The notes: generated by a model not told the origin, from the sequence alone. Numbered from the stretch's first letter, positions 1 to 12,893 are shown. The stretch: 64,000 nt of DNA from Euryodendron excelsum (GCA_033060915.1 CM065392.1:5795501-5859500); one strand, 5' to 3'. Numbers and translations are program-made.

Positions 1-557
1 AAGGATTCTTCTATACATCCAAGGTAAACTTGAATTTGGGATATTTTATTCAAGTTCAAATAATTTCAAACTTATGGGATATGGTTATAGTGATTGGGCC
101 GAAGACTTGGATGGGAGAAAGAGTACTTCTGGGTTTGTTTTCTTCATGAGAAATGTGGCTTTCACATGGTCTTCAAAGAAACAACCCATTGTGATGCTTT
201 CTACTTGTGAAGCGGAGTATGTTACCGCCACATCATGTGTTTGTCAAGGAATTTGGTTGAGACACTTATTAAAGGAACTTCGGATGCCACAAGATGAGCC
301 AACGGACATTTTTGTGGATAATAAATCGACACTAGCATTGGCAAAAGAATCCTCATGATCGTAGCAAGCACATTGATAGAAGATATGATTTCATTAGGGA
401 GTTTGCAGCCAAGAAGGAAGTGGAGCTCAAGTTTGTGAAGTCACAAGATCAACTTGCGAATATATTCACCAAGCCTCTCAAGATTGAACTATTTCATAAG
501 TTGAGGACTTTACTTGGAGTGACCAAATCAAGTTTAAGAGCGGGTGTTGAATATTAA
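1..557 (+). pseudogene. copia retrotransposon pol, RNase H / 3' end, frameshifted
   Basis: The first frame reads from base 2 and carries copia reverse transcriptase/RNase H motifs: GYSDWAEDLDGRKSTSGFVF, then SSKKQPIVMLSTCEAEY, then FVDNKSTLALAKE. The frame breaks near 342-347, where an AAAA run appears to hold one extra A. The next frame resumes with HDRSKHIDRRYDFIREFAAK and ends with QLANIFTKPL and a stop at 555-557. These motifs are the C-terminal hallmark of Ty1/copia polyproteins, which copy element RNA into DNA. The 5' part of the element lies outside the window. The frameshift makes this copy non-coding. Confidence 0.9.
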
Positions 558-860
558 ACTTGATTTAATAGTATTGTTTTTCTAATTGTCTCTAGACACA
601 TCTACACGTTATGTATCTAGAAGTTCATGAATGTAGTTGGAGAATTGTTCATGTGTGTAAGTAGAATAGTCATGTGTGTATACATGTATTGTATTAAATG
701 TGGGGGTATGTACTTGGGTAGTTACATGTTTCACTAGACCTATAAATACCTATGTCATCTAAACATTTTTATTAAGTTGAATTAGAAGTAATCATTGAGT
801 GTATTCTCTCCACATCTATCATAGTGTTTTGTGAGTGTGAGCCCATCATATATTCTAACA
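545..860 (+). repeat. 3' LTR of the copia element
   Basis: The segment starts TGTTGAATATT and ends TATTCTAACA, so it has the TG...CA ends and short inverted termini of an LTR. It overlaps the last codons of the pol remnant, as copia 3' ends often do. A TATAAATA box lies at 741-748. A purine-rich stretch (AAGAGCGGG) sits just before the start and could be the polypurine tract. The 5' LTR is outside the window, so the target-site duplication cannot be tested. Confidence 0.8.
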
Positions 861-861
861 A

Positions 862-1098
862 TGGTTAGGTAATACTAAATGCTCGATAGTAATGCTTATA
901 TAATGTTGTCACGTGGCATATAAATATATCAGCAACCTAAATTTGTGGTGTAGTGGAAAAAATTTTAAATAAAAATATCACATAGCAAAATTTGATTGTC
1001 TTTCCACTACACCATAAATTCAAGTTAATAGTGTATTCACAAGCCACGTTTCATCATTATATATGGATTATTACTGAGTACTCAGTACTACCTAACCA
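862..1098. mobile_element. fold-back MITE with long imperfect terminal inverted repeats
   Basis: The left end TGGTTAGGTAATACT matches the reverse complement of the right end (TGGTTAGGTAGTACT). Pairing continues inward: ATAATGTTGTCACGTGGC pairs with the copy at 1040-1065, and TTTGTGGTGTAGTGGAAA near 942 pairs with TTTCCACTACACCATAAA near 1001. Almost the whole 237 bp therefore folds into one hairpin. There is no coding capacity. I see no clear target-site duplication, so the superfamily is open. It starts one base after the copia LTR ends. Confidence 0.75.
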
Positions 1099-2726
1099 CT
1101 AGACTTTTTTCTCTTTATATGACTCTCTATTTTAGAGAATTTCACTTTGGCTCTCCAAATATAGAAAGTCAAAATGGCTAAACTTTAAATAGTATTATTT
1201 CACAAATCTCTCTCCTACTCTCATCTTTTTTTTTTTTGTTCTCTTTTCTTGGGGTAATTGTTAAAAAAAAAAAAGAATAATTTATGATGTAGCTAGCTAA
1301 AATAGAGAGTATGGTTAAAGGATTTTTTAAAAAACAACTAGCTAAAATAGATAATAGAGTTTTTAACTATATTTTGACTAGCTACTTTACAAAATAAGGT
1401 TTGAGATGCTCTTAGGGCATTGCTAAAGAGAGCCGAGAGAGATTTCATCCATATTTTTTCATTTGATGTTATTTTCATATATTTTCCTAATGGTTTAGAA
1501 TTTATTTTTATAAAATTTAGAAATTTTTAAAAAACAAACCTCCCAACTTTCTTAATTTCGGAATATTTTTTTTTTTGTCGATATGTTCCAGTGAAAACAA
1601 CGGAGCCATAAGTTTATTATCTCAGTTCAGAGAAGAACAAGAAAAAAGCGGAGAAGAAGTGATAATTTACCTGAGAGTTGTTCAGGATTATGGCAGTAGA
1701 GATTGATGTCTCTAATCCTGTTGTTGGGTAAAAGTTTGGTCAAGACTTTGTTCTTCAAGTTATGAGAGAAAGAAGTTGACAGAGTCACAGATTAATAGGG
1801 GAGTGAAGATCAATGGTGGGAATTCAGCTAGAGAGAGAGACGGGCAGGGCCACCGGATTATCAGGATGAGAGAGATTAGTATGGTTTATCCTATTCTTAA
1901 TCTTATCCATACACTCGTTCGTAAGGGATAAAAAAATATTAGTCTTGATTACCAAATTTTGTTTTTAGTAGGTATATATTTCATATGTTTTTATACAAAC
2001 AATTTTTTGTTGTAAATGGATCTTACATCTTAATGGTAGATGTAAATAAATAAAAATCTTATTCGAAAAACAAGTGACGGTTTGAAACTAAAATTTTAAT
2101 TTGTTTGCCTATTTAACAAGGACGAAGGTCTTCACCAAAACCCTTCTCTAATATATATATATATATATTACAGATTTAAAGCTGTGAGCAAAGATCACTT
2201 GACCAGCAAGTTTTGGTCTAATATTCATGCTGATATGCATGATTTAACAAATAACCCAACCATGCCAAAGGCTAAGTGCAGATATACGTATATCTTAGAT
2301 AAGCCTTTTATAAAAAAAATTTTTTTATTGAAATACCTATGAGTGCTTGTTCACACAATAATTTGTTCTACTTATATAAAGCTAATATCCGAGTATGTCT
2401 GTCCACCAAGCTATTTCAAGTAATAGTATTTTTAGCCTGAATTCAGTAAATTACTCAATTAGTTTTAATCCAAGTTCTTTAAATTACTCCTGCTTATTTT
2501 TATTTTTTTATTTTATAGAAAATACTTTTGCTTACTCATAACTTAATATCTAAGATAATTGGCATGATAGAATAATAGCACTGTCCATTTTTAGGAAATT
2601 TTTTTTATAGTTATCTCTCATGGAAAAAAAAATTAGAGGACTAAAATAAAGGAAAGAGAAAGAGAAAATTCGTTTCGCGGTTATACATGATGTGTTTCTA
2701 ATACCAAAAAAAAAAAATCATTAATG
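1099..2726. other. intergenic, no gene recognised
   Basis: AT-rich sequence with homopolymer runs and a short (AT)n at 2151-2168. The block 1370-1430 (GAGATGCTCTTAGGGCATTG) resembles the edge of a degenerate repeat but I could not pair it with a partner. Nothing here is a convincing coding region. Confidence 0.5.
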
Positions 2727-3250
2727 CTATGTTTGGATCTTAGATTTGTCAAGAAAAAGAAAAATCGAGGAAAAACATACATAAAGAAAACGAAATAAAA
2801 GAAGGTAAAATAAATTTTCTTTTATTTCATTGAGTTAGTAAAATGAATAATATTTGTCAAAAAAATGCATTTTTGTTTGGTTATTCATAAAAAAATAAGT
2901 ATGTATAAGTAATTGTTACGACATAAATGATAAAGTTATCCCTGTTTCTAACTGTTTAAACTTTTAGATGAGTTAGTGGACAACAATTCAATACGATTGT
3001 AAGATCCTGAGTTTAAATTTCACTACTTACTTGTTGAATATTTCAATTTGTTTATCCCATTTATAAGTCTATGATTGAGAGCCTAGCCATATGTGAACTT
3101 CACGGCGTGGCATGTTAAGAAATAAATAGTACCCCTCTCTTCAATAGCTTATCTTTTAGATGAATTGATGGTTAACAATTCAATATAGTAATTTCATTTC
3201 TCGTTCTTTTTCTTTCCATAGACAAATTTAAGATCAAAATATAGTATAAT
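2727..3250. mobile_element. degenerate TIR element (MITE-like)
   Basis: The left end reads TATGTTTGGATCTTAGATTT followed by AGAAAAAGAAAAATCGAG. The reverse complement of the right end (about 3185-3248) reads TATATTTTGATCTTAAATTT followed by GAAAGAAAAAGAACGAG. This is an inverted pair of about 45 bp. Inside, AACTTTTAGATGAGTTAGTGG near 2958 and TCTTTTAGATGAATTGATGG near 3152 are direct repeats flanking about 190 bp, so a further insertion is likely. There is no ORF. Confidence 0.5.
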
Positions 3251-3308
3251 AGATTTTATGTAAGTGCCTAAGTCATTAGTCTAGTTAAATTATTTTTTTT
3301 GGGCGGGG

Positions 3309-4523
3309 CTAAACAATCATTTAGTCCTTCAAACTTTGTTTCAGATTCTGATGTCATCTATGAACTTTGATTTGTTCTATTTTGGCCCTCGAACTTCTAA
3401 TAGGAAATCAATGTGGTCTCTTATTTTAAAATAAGTTAGAAAAATTAAATACACTTTGACCCTTTTAACTATAATTTAATATTACTTCATCCTCATTCAA
3501 CTAAAAATAGTTACATTTTCTCTATCATAAAACTTAAAATTTGTTTGGTTAAAGTTTTATATTAATCCATAATTACTAAAATGGGAAGCAAAAGCGACAA
3601 ATGTTAGGGAAAACAGAAGTGGAAAATGCAACCAAAAAATATAGGAAAAAATGGAAAGCGAGAAACGATTGAGAAATTTAATAGAAAACTTTTTCGAAAC
3701 TCAAAAGAGACTTTTAAGAAACTTAGTGGAGATTTTTGAAAAACTTAGTAGAGACTTTTGAAAAATTTAGTGAAACCTACATGAATAATTTCATAAATAC
3801 TTAAAACTTAAAAGAAAAAATGTATAAAAATTAATATTTTAAGTTTCCGAAGCGTTTTCCAATAGTTTCTCTTAAGTTTTCTAAGAGTTTCTGTTAAGTA
3901 TCCCAAGAGTTTTCCAAGAGTTTTCTAAACGTTTTCCAAGAAATTCCGAAACGTTTTCTCCAAATTTTCAAAACAAGTTTCGTACCGGTAACTCTCTTCG
4001 AAATGAGTTTCCCGATAACTGTGTATTAATCTCTAAAATAAAGAGGAAAAAATAATTCTATACCTATGAAATGTTATAAATCATATCAAAATGCCTAAGA
4101 AAATGGCCATAATGATTCATAAAATCTTGCTCTTGTGGACCACCAATTAGTTACCTTGACAATATTAAGAAGATTTTTGAAACTACGCATTTGTTATCGG
4201 GGACAATTTTGTTTTTTTTAGAGCGTGTTCAATAAGAAATGCTAAAGTGTTCAATTTTTTTTTGTCAACAACATTAATACAAACTTAAATTTTCATAATT
4301 TAGGAGTATAATGTAACGAATTTTAGTTTAGCAGGTAAAATGAAATTAAATCATAGTTGAAAGGGTCAAAATATAATTAATTTTTAATTTTTCTAACTTA
4401 TTTTAAAATGAATGACCACATTGACTTCCTTTTAAAAGTTAGAGGACCAAAATAGAACAATCAAATTCCAAGGATGGCATTAGAATCTGAGACAAAGTTG
4501 GTGAGATTAAATGATTGTTTACC
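3309..4523. mobile_element. non-autonomous DNA transposon with ~190-bp TIRs
   Basis: About 190 bp at the left end (from TAAACAATCATTTAGTCC) is repeated inverted at the right end (GGTAAACAATCATTTAATCTC when reverse-complemented). Both arms share CTATTTTGG, CAATGTGGTC and TTTAAAATAAGTTAGAAAAA in order. The middle (about 3660-4000) holds loose repeats of a GAAACTTAGTAGAGACTTTT-like motif and their inverse (AGAGTTTTCCAAGAGTTTTC). There is no transposase. Long TIRs suggest a MULE-type element, but both flanks are T runs, so no duplication can be scored. Confidence 0.65.
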
Positions 4524-5050
4524 TTCTTTTTTTTCCGCTGCATCAACCTGACCACACTTGGAACCAAGTTGGTGTTGTTTCTTCTAAAAAAAATTCTAGT
4601 CAATCTAAGGTAAAAGCAAAGCAACCATTTTTTTTTTCTTTTCTTTCACTTTCATGGCAAATATTTTAGAAATTGAAATAATTTTCACCGAAATAAATCT
4701 TCCATTCCAAAGTTTATGAGTCATAAAAATACTTAGATCATGATTAGATGATAGTATATTGGACTATGGTCTCATGTATGTGTCACAATCCTCTCAATTG
4801 TCAAAAGGACCTCACTCTTGCATTGATTAGATTTGTACAAAGTAAATTTAGAGCTTGAAAACCAAATAGGTACATTGGAAGGTACAAATACAAAAAATAC
4901 AAAAAATTTTGAGGGTAAAGTGAAAATTTAAATTAAGTCTAAGGACATTTTAATAATTTACCCGTAAGAAAACGAGAAGTATCTTATGTTTTATAAGTAG
5001 CAACAGCCTTGTAGATTTGCTTTTTTAATTATAATTTGAAAAGGAGCCTC
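4524..5050. other. intergenic, nothing recognised
   Basis: AT-rich sequence between the long-TIR element and the tandem array. I see no coding potential and no repeat relation to the rest of the window. Confidence 0.5.
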
Positions 5051-7707
5051 CGTTTTAGCTCAATGAATTTTGTTACAATGAGCAGCTAGTGGGGCCTAAT
5101 TGATAAAGCACACATCAACTGTCATTTGTCCAATAGTTGCGACTGATGCTAAATGCCCTATTAGCTCAATATGCAGTACCGAGGATGATAATTTTCATTT
5201 TAATTGTGTTAGTTGATGATGCATGATTGTTCCTAAAAACCATTTTAGCTACGCTATGTTAGGAATAGTAAAACGGTAAAAGCTTTAACCTCCAAATGAA
5301 GCTCTTAAATTGCTTCTTCACATCTAAACCCATGTTCTTCTAATGAGATAGATGTTTAGGGAAACTTCTGCACCTAAATGTCAAGTGATAAATGAATTTT
5401 GTTACAATGAGCAGCTAGTGGGGCCTAATTGATAAAGCACACATCAACTATCATTTGTCCAACAGGCACGACTGATGCTAGATGCCCTATTAGCTCAATA
5501 TGCAACACCATGGATGATATTTTTCATTTCAATTGTGTTAGTTGACGGTGCATGATTGTTCCTAAAAACTATTTTAGCTATGCTATGTTAGGAATAGTAA
5601 AATGGTTAAAGCTTTAACCTCCAAGTGAAGCTCTTGAATTGCTTCTTCACATCTAAACCCATGTTCTTCTAATGAGATAGCATGTTTAGGAAAACTTTTG
5701 CACCTAAGTGTCAAGTGATAAATGAATTTTGTTACAATGAGCAACTAGTGGGCCCTAATTGATAAAGCACACATTAACTACCATTTATCCAACAAGTGCG
5801 ACTGATGCTAGATACCCTATTAGCTCAATATGCAACGCCATGGATGATAATTTTCATTTTAATTGTGCTAGTTGATGATACATGATTGTTCCTAAATACT
5901 ATTTTAGCTACGCTATGTTAGCAATAGTAAAATGGTAAAAGCTTTAACCTCCAAGTGAAGCTCTTGAATTGCTTCTTCACATCTAAACCCATGTTCTTCT
6001 AATGAGATAGCATGTTTAGGGAAACTTTTGCACCTAATTGTCAAGTGATAAATGAATTTTGTTACAATGAGTAGCTAGTGGGGCCTAATTGATGAAGCAC
6101 ATATCAACTACTATTTATCCAACAAGCGTGACTGATGCTAGATACCCTATTAGCTCAACATGCAACACCATGGATGATAATTTTCATTTTAATTGTGCTA
6201 GTTGATGATGCATGATTGTTCCTAAATACTATTTTAGCTACACTATGTTAGGAATAGTAAAATGGTAAAAGCTTTAACCTCCAAGTGAAGCTCTTGAATT
6301 ACTTCTTCACATCTAAACCCATGTTCTTCTAATGAGATAGCATGTTTAGGGAAACTTTTGCACCTAATTGTCAAGTGATAAATGAATTTTGTTACAATGA
6401 GCAGCTAGTGGGGCCTAATTGATAAAGCACATATCAACTACCATTTATCCAACAAGCGCGACTGATGCTAGATACCCTATTAGCTCAATATGCAACACCA
6501 TGGATGATAATTTTCATTTTAATTGTGCTAGTTGATGATGCATGCTTGTTCCTAAATACTATTTTAGCTACACTATGTTAGGAATAGTAAAATGGTAAAA
6601 GCTTTAACCTCCAAGTGAAGCTCTGAATTGCTTCTTCACATCTAAACCCATGTTCTTCTAATTAGATAGCATGTTTAGGGAAACTTCTGCACCTATGTGT
6701 CAAGTGATAAACTTTAGCTCAATGAATTTTGTTACAATGAGCAGCTAGTGGGGCCTAATTGATAAAGCACACATCTACTACTGTTTGTCCAACATGCGTG
6801 ATTGATGCTAGATGCCCTATTAGCTCAATTTGCGGCAACAAGGATGATAATTTTCATTTTAATTGTGTTAGTTGATGATTCATGATTGTTCCTAAAAACC
6901 ATTTTAGCTACGCTATGTTAGGAATAGTAAAACGGTAAAAGCTTTAACCTCCAACTGAAGCTTTTAAATTGCTTCTTCACATTTAAACCCATGTTCTTCT
7001 AATGAAATAGTATGTTTAGGGAAACTTCTGCACCTAAATGTCAAGTGATAAATGAATTTTGTTACAATGAGCAGCTACTGGGGCCTAATTGATAAAGCAC
7101 ACATCAACTACCGTTCGTCCAACCGGCGCGACTGATGTTAGATGACCTAATAGCTCAACATGTAGCACCGTGGATGATAATTTTTAGTTGATGATGCATG
7201 ATTGTTCCTAAAAACCATTTTAGCTACGCTATGTTAGGAATAGTAAAATGGTAAAAGCTTTAACCTCCAAGTGAAGCTCTTGAATTGCTTCTTCACATCT
7301 GAACCCATTTTCTTCTAATGAGATAGCATGTTTAGGGAAACTTCTGCACCTAAATGTCAAGTGATAAACTTTAGCTCAATGAATTTTGTTGCAATGAGTA
7401 GCTAGTGGGGCCTAATTGATAAAGCACAGATCAACTACCGTTTGTCCAACAAGAGCGATTGATGTTAGATGCCCTATTAACTTAATATGTAGCACCATAG
7501 ATGATAATTTTCATTTTAATTGTGTTAGTTGATGATGCATGATTGTTCCTAATAACCATTTTAGCTACGCTATGTTAGTAATAGTAAAATGGTAAAAGCT
7601 TTAACCTCCAAGTGAAGCTCTTGAATTGCTTCCTCACATCTAAACCATGTTCTTCTAATGAGATAGCATGTTTAGGGAAACTTTTGCAACTAAGTGTCAA
7701 GTGATAA
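5051..7707. repeat. tandem array of eight ~330-bp units
   Basis: The anchor ATGAATTTTGTTACAATGAG (one mismatch in some units) starts at 5063, 5392, 5722, 6052, 6382, 6722, 7052 and 7379. Spacings are 329, 330, 330, 330, 340, 330 and 327 bp. Every unit then runs through a CTAGTGGGGCCTAATTGATA box, a GATGATAATTTTCATTTTAA box, a TTTTAGCTACGCTATGTTAG box and a TCAAGTGATAAA end. Units 3-5 share private variants (GATACCCTATTAGCTC, AATTGTGCTAGTTG), so they expanded recently. Units 6 and 8 follow an extra 11 bp containing CTTTAGCTC, also seen before unit 1. Unit 7 has lost about 14 bp. No ORF persists across units. Confidence 0.95.
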
Positions 7708-8940
7708 ATGGTTGGTAAACAAATTTTCGGTGGTAAAATGGTACCAATAATTGTTATTAAGATTTAAATATTATAGTAAGAAACTAAGAGCCTCTAAATA
7801 GGTAGAGGTTAATGATCACAATAAAAGTATATCCTAAAAACGTAGCTGCTATCTACCAACAGATTTTTTTCCTTGTTTTAATCAAAATGTAAACACAAAT
7901 TGTTAAAGGCATCCTTGCCCTTTGCCAGAGCTTGTGGCAAAACAAAAATTGTACCTCAACTTGTAGTGGCGTTCTTGGTTTGAAAGGTAATTGCTTCCCT
8001 TTCTATGTTTTTGCGCTAGTAATAATAAGGGGACACACATTGTTACAACTTATACAAAAAGATGAGATGGGTGTGATGAAGTTGCTTAACTCATTTACTT
8101 ATAATTTGAGCATTTTAATGGTTGAATAGAAAAATTATTTGGATGACTTCAACTTTAGAAAATGACAAGTTTTTAACAAAATAGGTTAATTACTACATTT
8201 TCTAGAAAACGTATTCTCTCACCCCAAAAAAGGTTAACAAATGTGTAGTTTGATATTGGCAGTGCCAATATTGGTAGTCACCAAAGAAGAAAATTTTATA
8301 GGTAATTTTGACAATTTTCTTAACCATTTTTAGAGGGTTTATAACATTTCATAGTCATGAAAATGTTCTCTTTGATTGAGAAATTAGTATAGAATCTTGA
8401 CTTCAGAGAGTGAAAGTGTAATTAATATTTAGTTCTCTTTTCTAATTTGAAACGTTGGACCACATGGATTTATATTTAAAAGTTGAAGAGTTTAAATAAA
8501 AAAAATTAAAATTTATAGATAATATTAAAATTTGGGATAAAGATAGAGGGGTGAAATGATTGATTACCCTACATAAAATATACGTACTACAAGGAATTGT
8601 GTTACGTTTGGTTATTCAAAAAGAAAAAAGAAAATTGCATGTACTGCCTTGCTACTAGATTTTTTTATTTTTATTTTTTTTTTTGTTGTATTCGTTTCTT
8701 GCAAGTAGTTCCTTGGACGAGAATCGTGCAATTTCTAACGCCAAGCAAATGTCTCTACTTTTACATAACTGAAAAAGGACCGAAAACGTTAGATCACTTC
8801 CGCTTTGAATTATCATCACTCGTTCCCCAGGCTACCGGTTAGGGGATTCCTCGTGGCTACGTGTTCCAAATTTTAGCTTTCATTTGACGCAAATCTCAAC
8901 GATCTTTTATCATCATCGTCTCAAAAGACAAGACCACACC
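7708..8940. other. upstream flank of the metallopeptidase gene
   Basis: This holds no coding region that I can support. The last 100 bases become GC-richer than the upstream sequence. Two ACGT-core sites, TACGTG near 8859 and CACGTCAC at 8959-8966, could bind bZIP or bHLH factors, but this is inference from short motifs only. Confidence 0.4.
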
Positions 8941-8997
8941 TTCTACCGGTTGCGCTCTCACGTCACGCCCCCCACTCACTCGCATTTCCACGCTATT

Positions 8998-9003
8998 TAT
9001 AAA
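8998..9003 (+). promoter_or_regulatory. TATA box of the M16 peptidase gene
   Basis: TATAAA sits within CTATTTATAAACC. It lies 141 bases before the start codon, which places transcription start near 9030 and gives a leader of roughly 115 bases. The leader is CT-rich (TTTTTCTCTCTAGCAG), common in plant 5' UTRs. The start site is inferred from spacing. Confidence 0.6.
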
Positions 9004-9143
9004 CCCCGCTCTCTATCGCCCCTCATTTTTTCTCTCTAGCAGCCCCTCTCCAGTTTCTTCACTCTATCAATACAAATTTTCATCTAGACATATATTTACA
9101 TACATATTTCTCTCGGTACATCGGAGTTGGAAAAGGGAAGAAG

Positions 9144-9269
9144 ATGGCCGTGGGGAAGGAAGATGCGGTGGAGATTCTGAAGCCTCGCACGGACAGGAGA
9201 GAGTATAGAAGGATCGTCCTCCAAAACTTCCTTGAAGTCCTCCTCATTAGCGATCCTGAAACTGATAAG
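9144..9269 (+). CDS. PXM16: M16 peptidase exon 1 (residues 1-42)
   Basis: It starts [20 protein letters not shown] and ends DPETDK in phase 0. There is no signal peptide or transmembrane segment. The donor is AAG|GTTTTA. Confidence 0.93.
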
Positions 9270-11355
9270 GTTTTACAATTGCTTCAATCTTGTGTTTTCT
9301 AGGGATTGTTTTGGTTCAATTCTATTGATGATCTTAGGGTTTACGTTTGTCATGTGTTTCCTCTTCAGTGTGCTGCTTCCATGGACGTTGGTATTGGTTC
9401 TTTCTGCGATCCAGAGGGTCTTGAAGGCCTCGCCCATTTTCTCGGTGAATAGAATTGTCTTTGCGTACTGGTTTTTAGTCTGGTTGTAGTTGACTATTTG
9501 CTACTATATGTAATCTTCCTTGCTGATTTTGATCTCAATGGTTGTAGAGCACATGCTGTTTTATGCAAGTGAGAAATATCCATTGGAGGATAGTTACTCG
9601 AAGTACATTACTGAGGTAATTAGCTTCTCTTACTTCGTATCTCGCTATCATATTTTTTTTGTTTAATTCTCCATTTTCTAGAAAGTGATGCAATCTAGGT
9701 TTGTCTTGTGTTTTTATGCAGTCTAGAGAACTTTTTGTTTTTATTGGTAAACTGGGTACATAAAACCTAGTTGAGCAAGGAATTATTCACATGCAATTTT
9801 TGCAGAAATGGAGCATTGGAGGCTTGAAAATAACTGAAATAAACAGATAAGAGGCTAGAAATCAAATTAAAATTTTCATATTAACCTAAGGAAAAAACTA
9901 ACAGATTTGACTATCTCTGACCCAAGTATACCTTGGATGGAGGGCCATGAATTATTGAGGAAAACAAGTTAGAAATTAAGATTTATGATTGCAAGACAGT
10001 GAGAAACAAATGGTGCACCGAATTGAAGAACAAGGAAAGCAAGAAGTTGAAGAACATACAGTGGAACACTTGAAATGACAATAAGCAGGAAAGTAAGAAG
10101 AACAAAGTATACTTACAGGTACGAATAACTGAAAGAGAAGTTGTAAGCCTTTTTTAACACTGAGAATGTGATGTACGTGTAAAATTGATTTGATCCCTCC
10201 ACATGAGCCATTAAATTGAAAATATCATAGGAAGACGAAGAGAAAATGAAGAATCGAGAGGATAACAAAGACAAGGAAGACAAGAAGAAGTGAGAAGTAA
10301 CGAGCAGCAGGTCCTAATTTCTCAACATCATTTACTTAGGGTAAAAGAGAAGCTCTCAATATCATCTGAAAAGTATCCATAGTGGGTGTAGAGCATCAGT
10401 TTTGTGGAGGAAAAGCTACAACCTAAAGAAGAAGAAGGACTACACTGTGGACCTCAACCTCATTTTTTAAAGCTCAACGCACATTAAGGTGCTATGATCT
10501 CCTAGAGCCTAGGCGCAAGTCATAAGTCACAAGGCACAAGGCACAAGGCAAGGCGTGGGCTTGAGTGAAATAAGGCCCACCTTAAGTTAATTAAATGCAT
10601 GTGTTTGGTAAGAGTCAAAGAATGTTCAAAAAATAGGAAGCATTACAATATAGAAGCAAAATTAGTAGTAAGCTGGCGGTGATTCTAACTTGTGAAGCAA
10701 CCAGGTTAAAAGAACAAGGAAAAGAATAGAACACAGAGAGATATATAAGAAATACCAAGTCAATAAGGGGAAGAAAGAAATGAAGTATAAAGTAATGTAG
10801 GGATTGTATAGTGGAATCCTTTTAGCTGGCTTTATAGGGTGAACAAACCAGTTTGTATGTGCCCATTGACGACAAACTAGTAATGGGTGTGGTCTTTCAA
10901 GTTCCATAGAATTATAATATTTATGCTAATTTAGATCATTCTGATATATTTTTTTCTTCCAACAGTCAAAACTAGCCTACCCATCACTAGAAGTTTTGTA
11001 GAGGCATTTATTTGACCATTGGATTTTGATGTTGTTATTGGAATCTTCGAGGCCTAGTTCAATAAAAAGAAGAAGAGAAGAATAGAGTTGCACATGCCAC
11101 AGGTTGAGGGAAAAAAGAGGAAAAACTAGAAGCACATGTCACAGGTTGAGGGAAAAAAGAGGAAAAACAGGGAGGCATTTATTTGACCATTGGGACCTTC
11201 GAGGCCTACTCCAATAAAACAAGGAAATAATGGAGTTGCACACGAAACAGGTTGAGGGAAACAAGACGAAAAACTGAGTGTCTTGGAAATGGATGAGATT
11301 GGGGACGAAAAGAAGAAAAAGCAAGAGGGCCAAGTTGTTTTTTTTTTTTTGGGTG

Positions 11356-11389
<34 letters not shown>

Positions 11390-12814
11390 GGGACTGGAGT
11401 TAGAAGAAGAAGAAGAGATTAATTTAGACAGATCTTGATTATGTAGGTGTTGCTCCCTTCGTGGTAGAGAAGTAGCCTTGCCCACCTATTTGTGGTGGAG
11501 AAGTAAAAGGGTGTTTAGTTAACTCCTTGTTAATCTAGTGCTCCGAAGAGCGGCATAGTATGATGTGTTATGAGGCCAGTTAGCGCCACAACAAAATCCA
11601 GGCTCATGATAGGACCATTTTTGTAAGAAAATGTAACAAGAACCTCACTTCGATGAATGACACCTTTTTATGGGCCTTGGGCTTGTTACATCTTGGGTCT
11701 AAGCTTGAGCATGATTAAAGGTGGCTTGCTTGGTTCTAGGTGAGGCGTAAACCTATGCCTTACTACGCCTTGGGCTTTTTTGGGCGCTTAAGTTCACGTC
11801 TAACAAGAATGCTCGATCTCTAAAAATGAATTAAATAGTCTCCACTAGTAGGACTAGGGCTTTAGTTTCTAGAGGAAAGCTACAAGTCATTAGCACAGAA
11901 AGATAAGAACATTGAACCTTTAGATTTCTAAGAATCGTGGTGCCTTAATACAATTTGACAAATAGTGGTATGCTTTAGGAAGCACAGACACTTCGTTTAG
12001 AGTGTGGTTTGCGTGTTACACATGTCGGACACACATACTCCCTAGACATGCGCCAATTGGTGTTCCAATATTTTTATTAATACTTTTTTTAGTGGATACG
12101 TCTCAAACACATTACGGTAGGGTTGAAATGTTATTGTTAAAAGTACTAAATGGAGTTGAATTTATAAATTTCAAAACTCTTAGATACCAAAACATAAAGC
12201 ACCCCAATTCAATTCTTCAAATCCTTAAGTTGTTAGTTATTGTATTATAATTGTGGACTATTTTAGTTATTTTTATCTTATTTTTGGTGGTTTATTGATG
12301 TTACATCCATATACATAGCAAATAAACATATATCTTTTTGCCGTATCCCAGCGGTATCCGTATTCTTATTTTTTGAACATGTTGTGTCCCGTGTCCGTAT
12401 CTGTATTTGTATATGCACCCGTGTCCCTATCTGTACTTATTAGGATATGCTACAAAAGTAATCATACCCTAAGAATGTGATTGGGGATGTGTTTGGGACA
12501 GGAGCCCACATCCCACATGAAAAAATGTTTTCCAAACGTGTTAACAACTTTACAACTTGGGCAGAAATGCAAAGAAAGAAATGAACAAAAGTTACAACAA
12601 GCAATATGTATATTACTTTCTTTCCAGCTTACGTTAAAAATGAGGGGAAAAAATTTCAAGCTTGTGACAAAACCCAAGAAACAATGTAAAGGTTCGTGCA
12701 CCACAACTACATACAGAAAATCTAGCCAATTGATGAAAAAAATTATATAGCAAAATCCAACCAATAGAAATGCATAACACCTTGTTGTAGAAAATTGACG
12801 ATGTGATCAAAATG

Positions 12815-12893
<79 letters not shown>

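Noticed and set aside
8597..8842. 81-codon frame just upstream of the peptidase gene
   Set aside because: No domain. It runs into the promoter-proximal region and has a T-rich hydrophobic start from a poly-T tract.
11126..11485. 119-residue minus-strand frame with poly-Pro and poly-Lys
   Set aside because: It is produced by the G and T runs at 11339-11392; no domain and no splice context.
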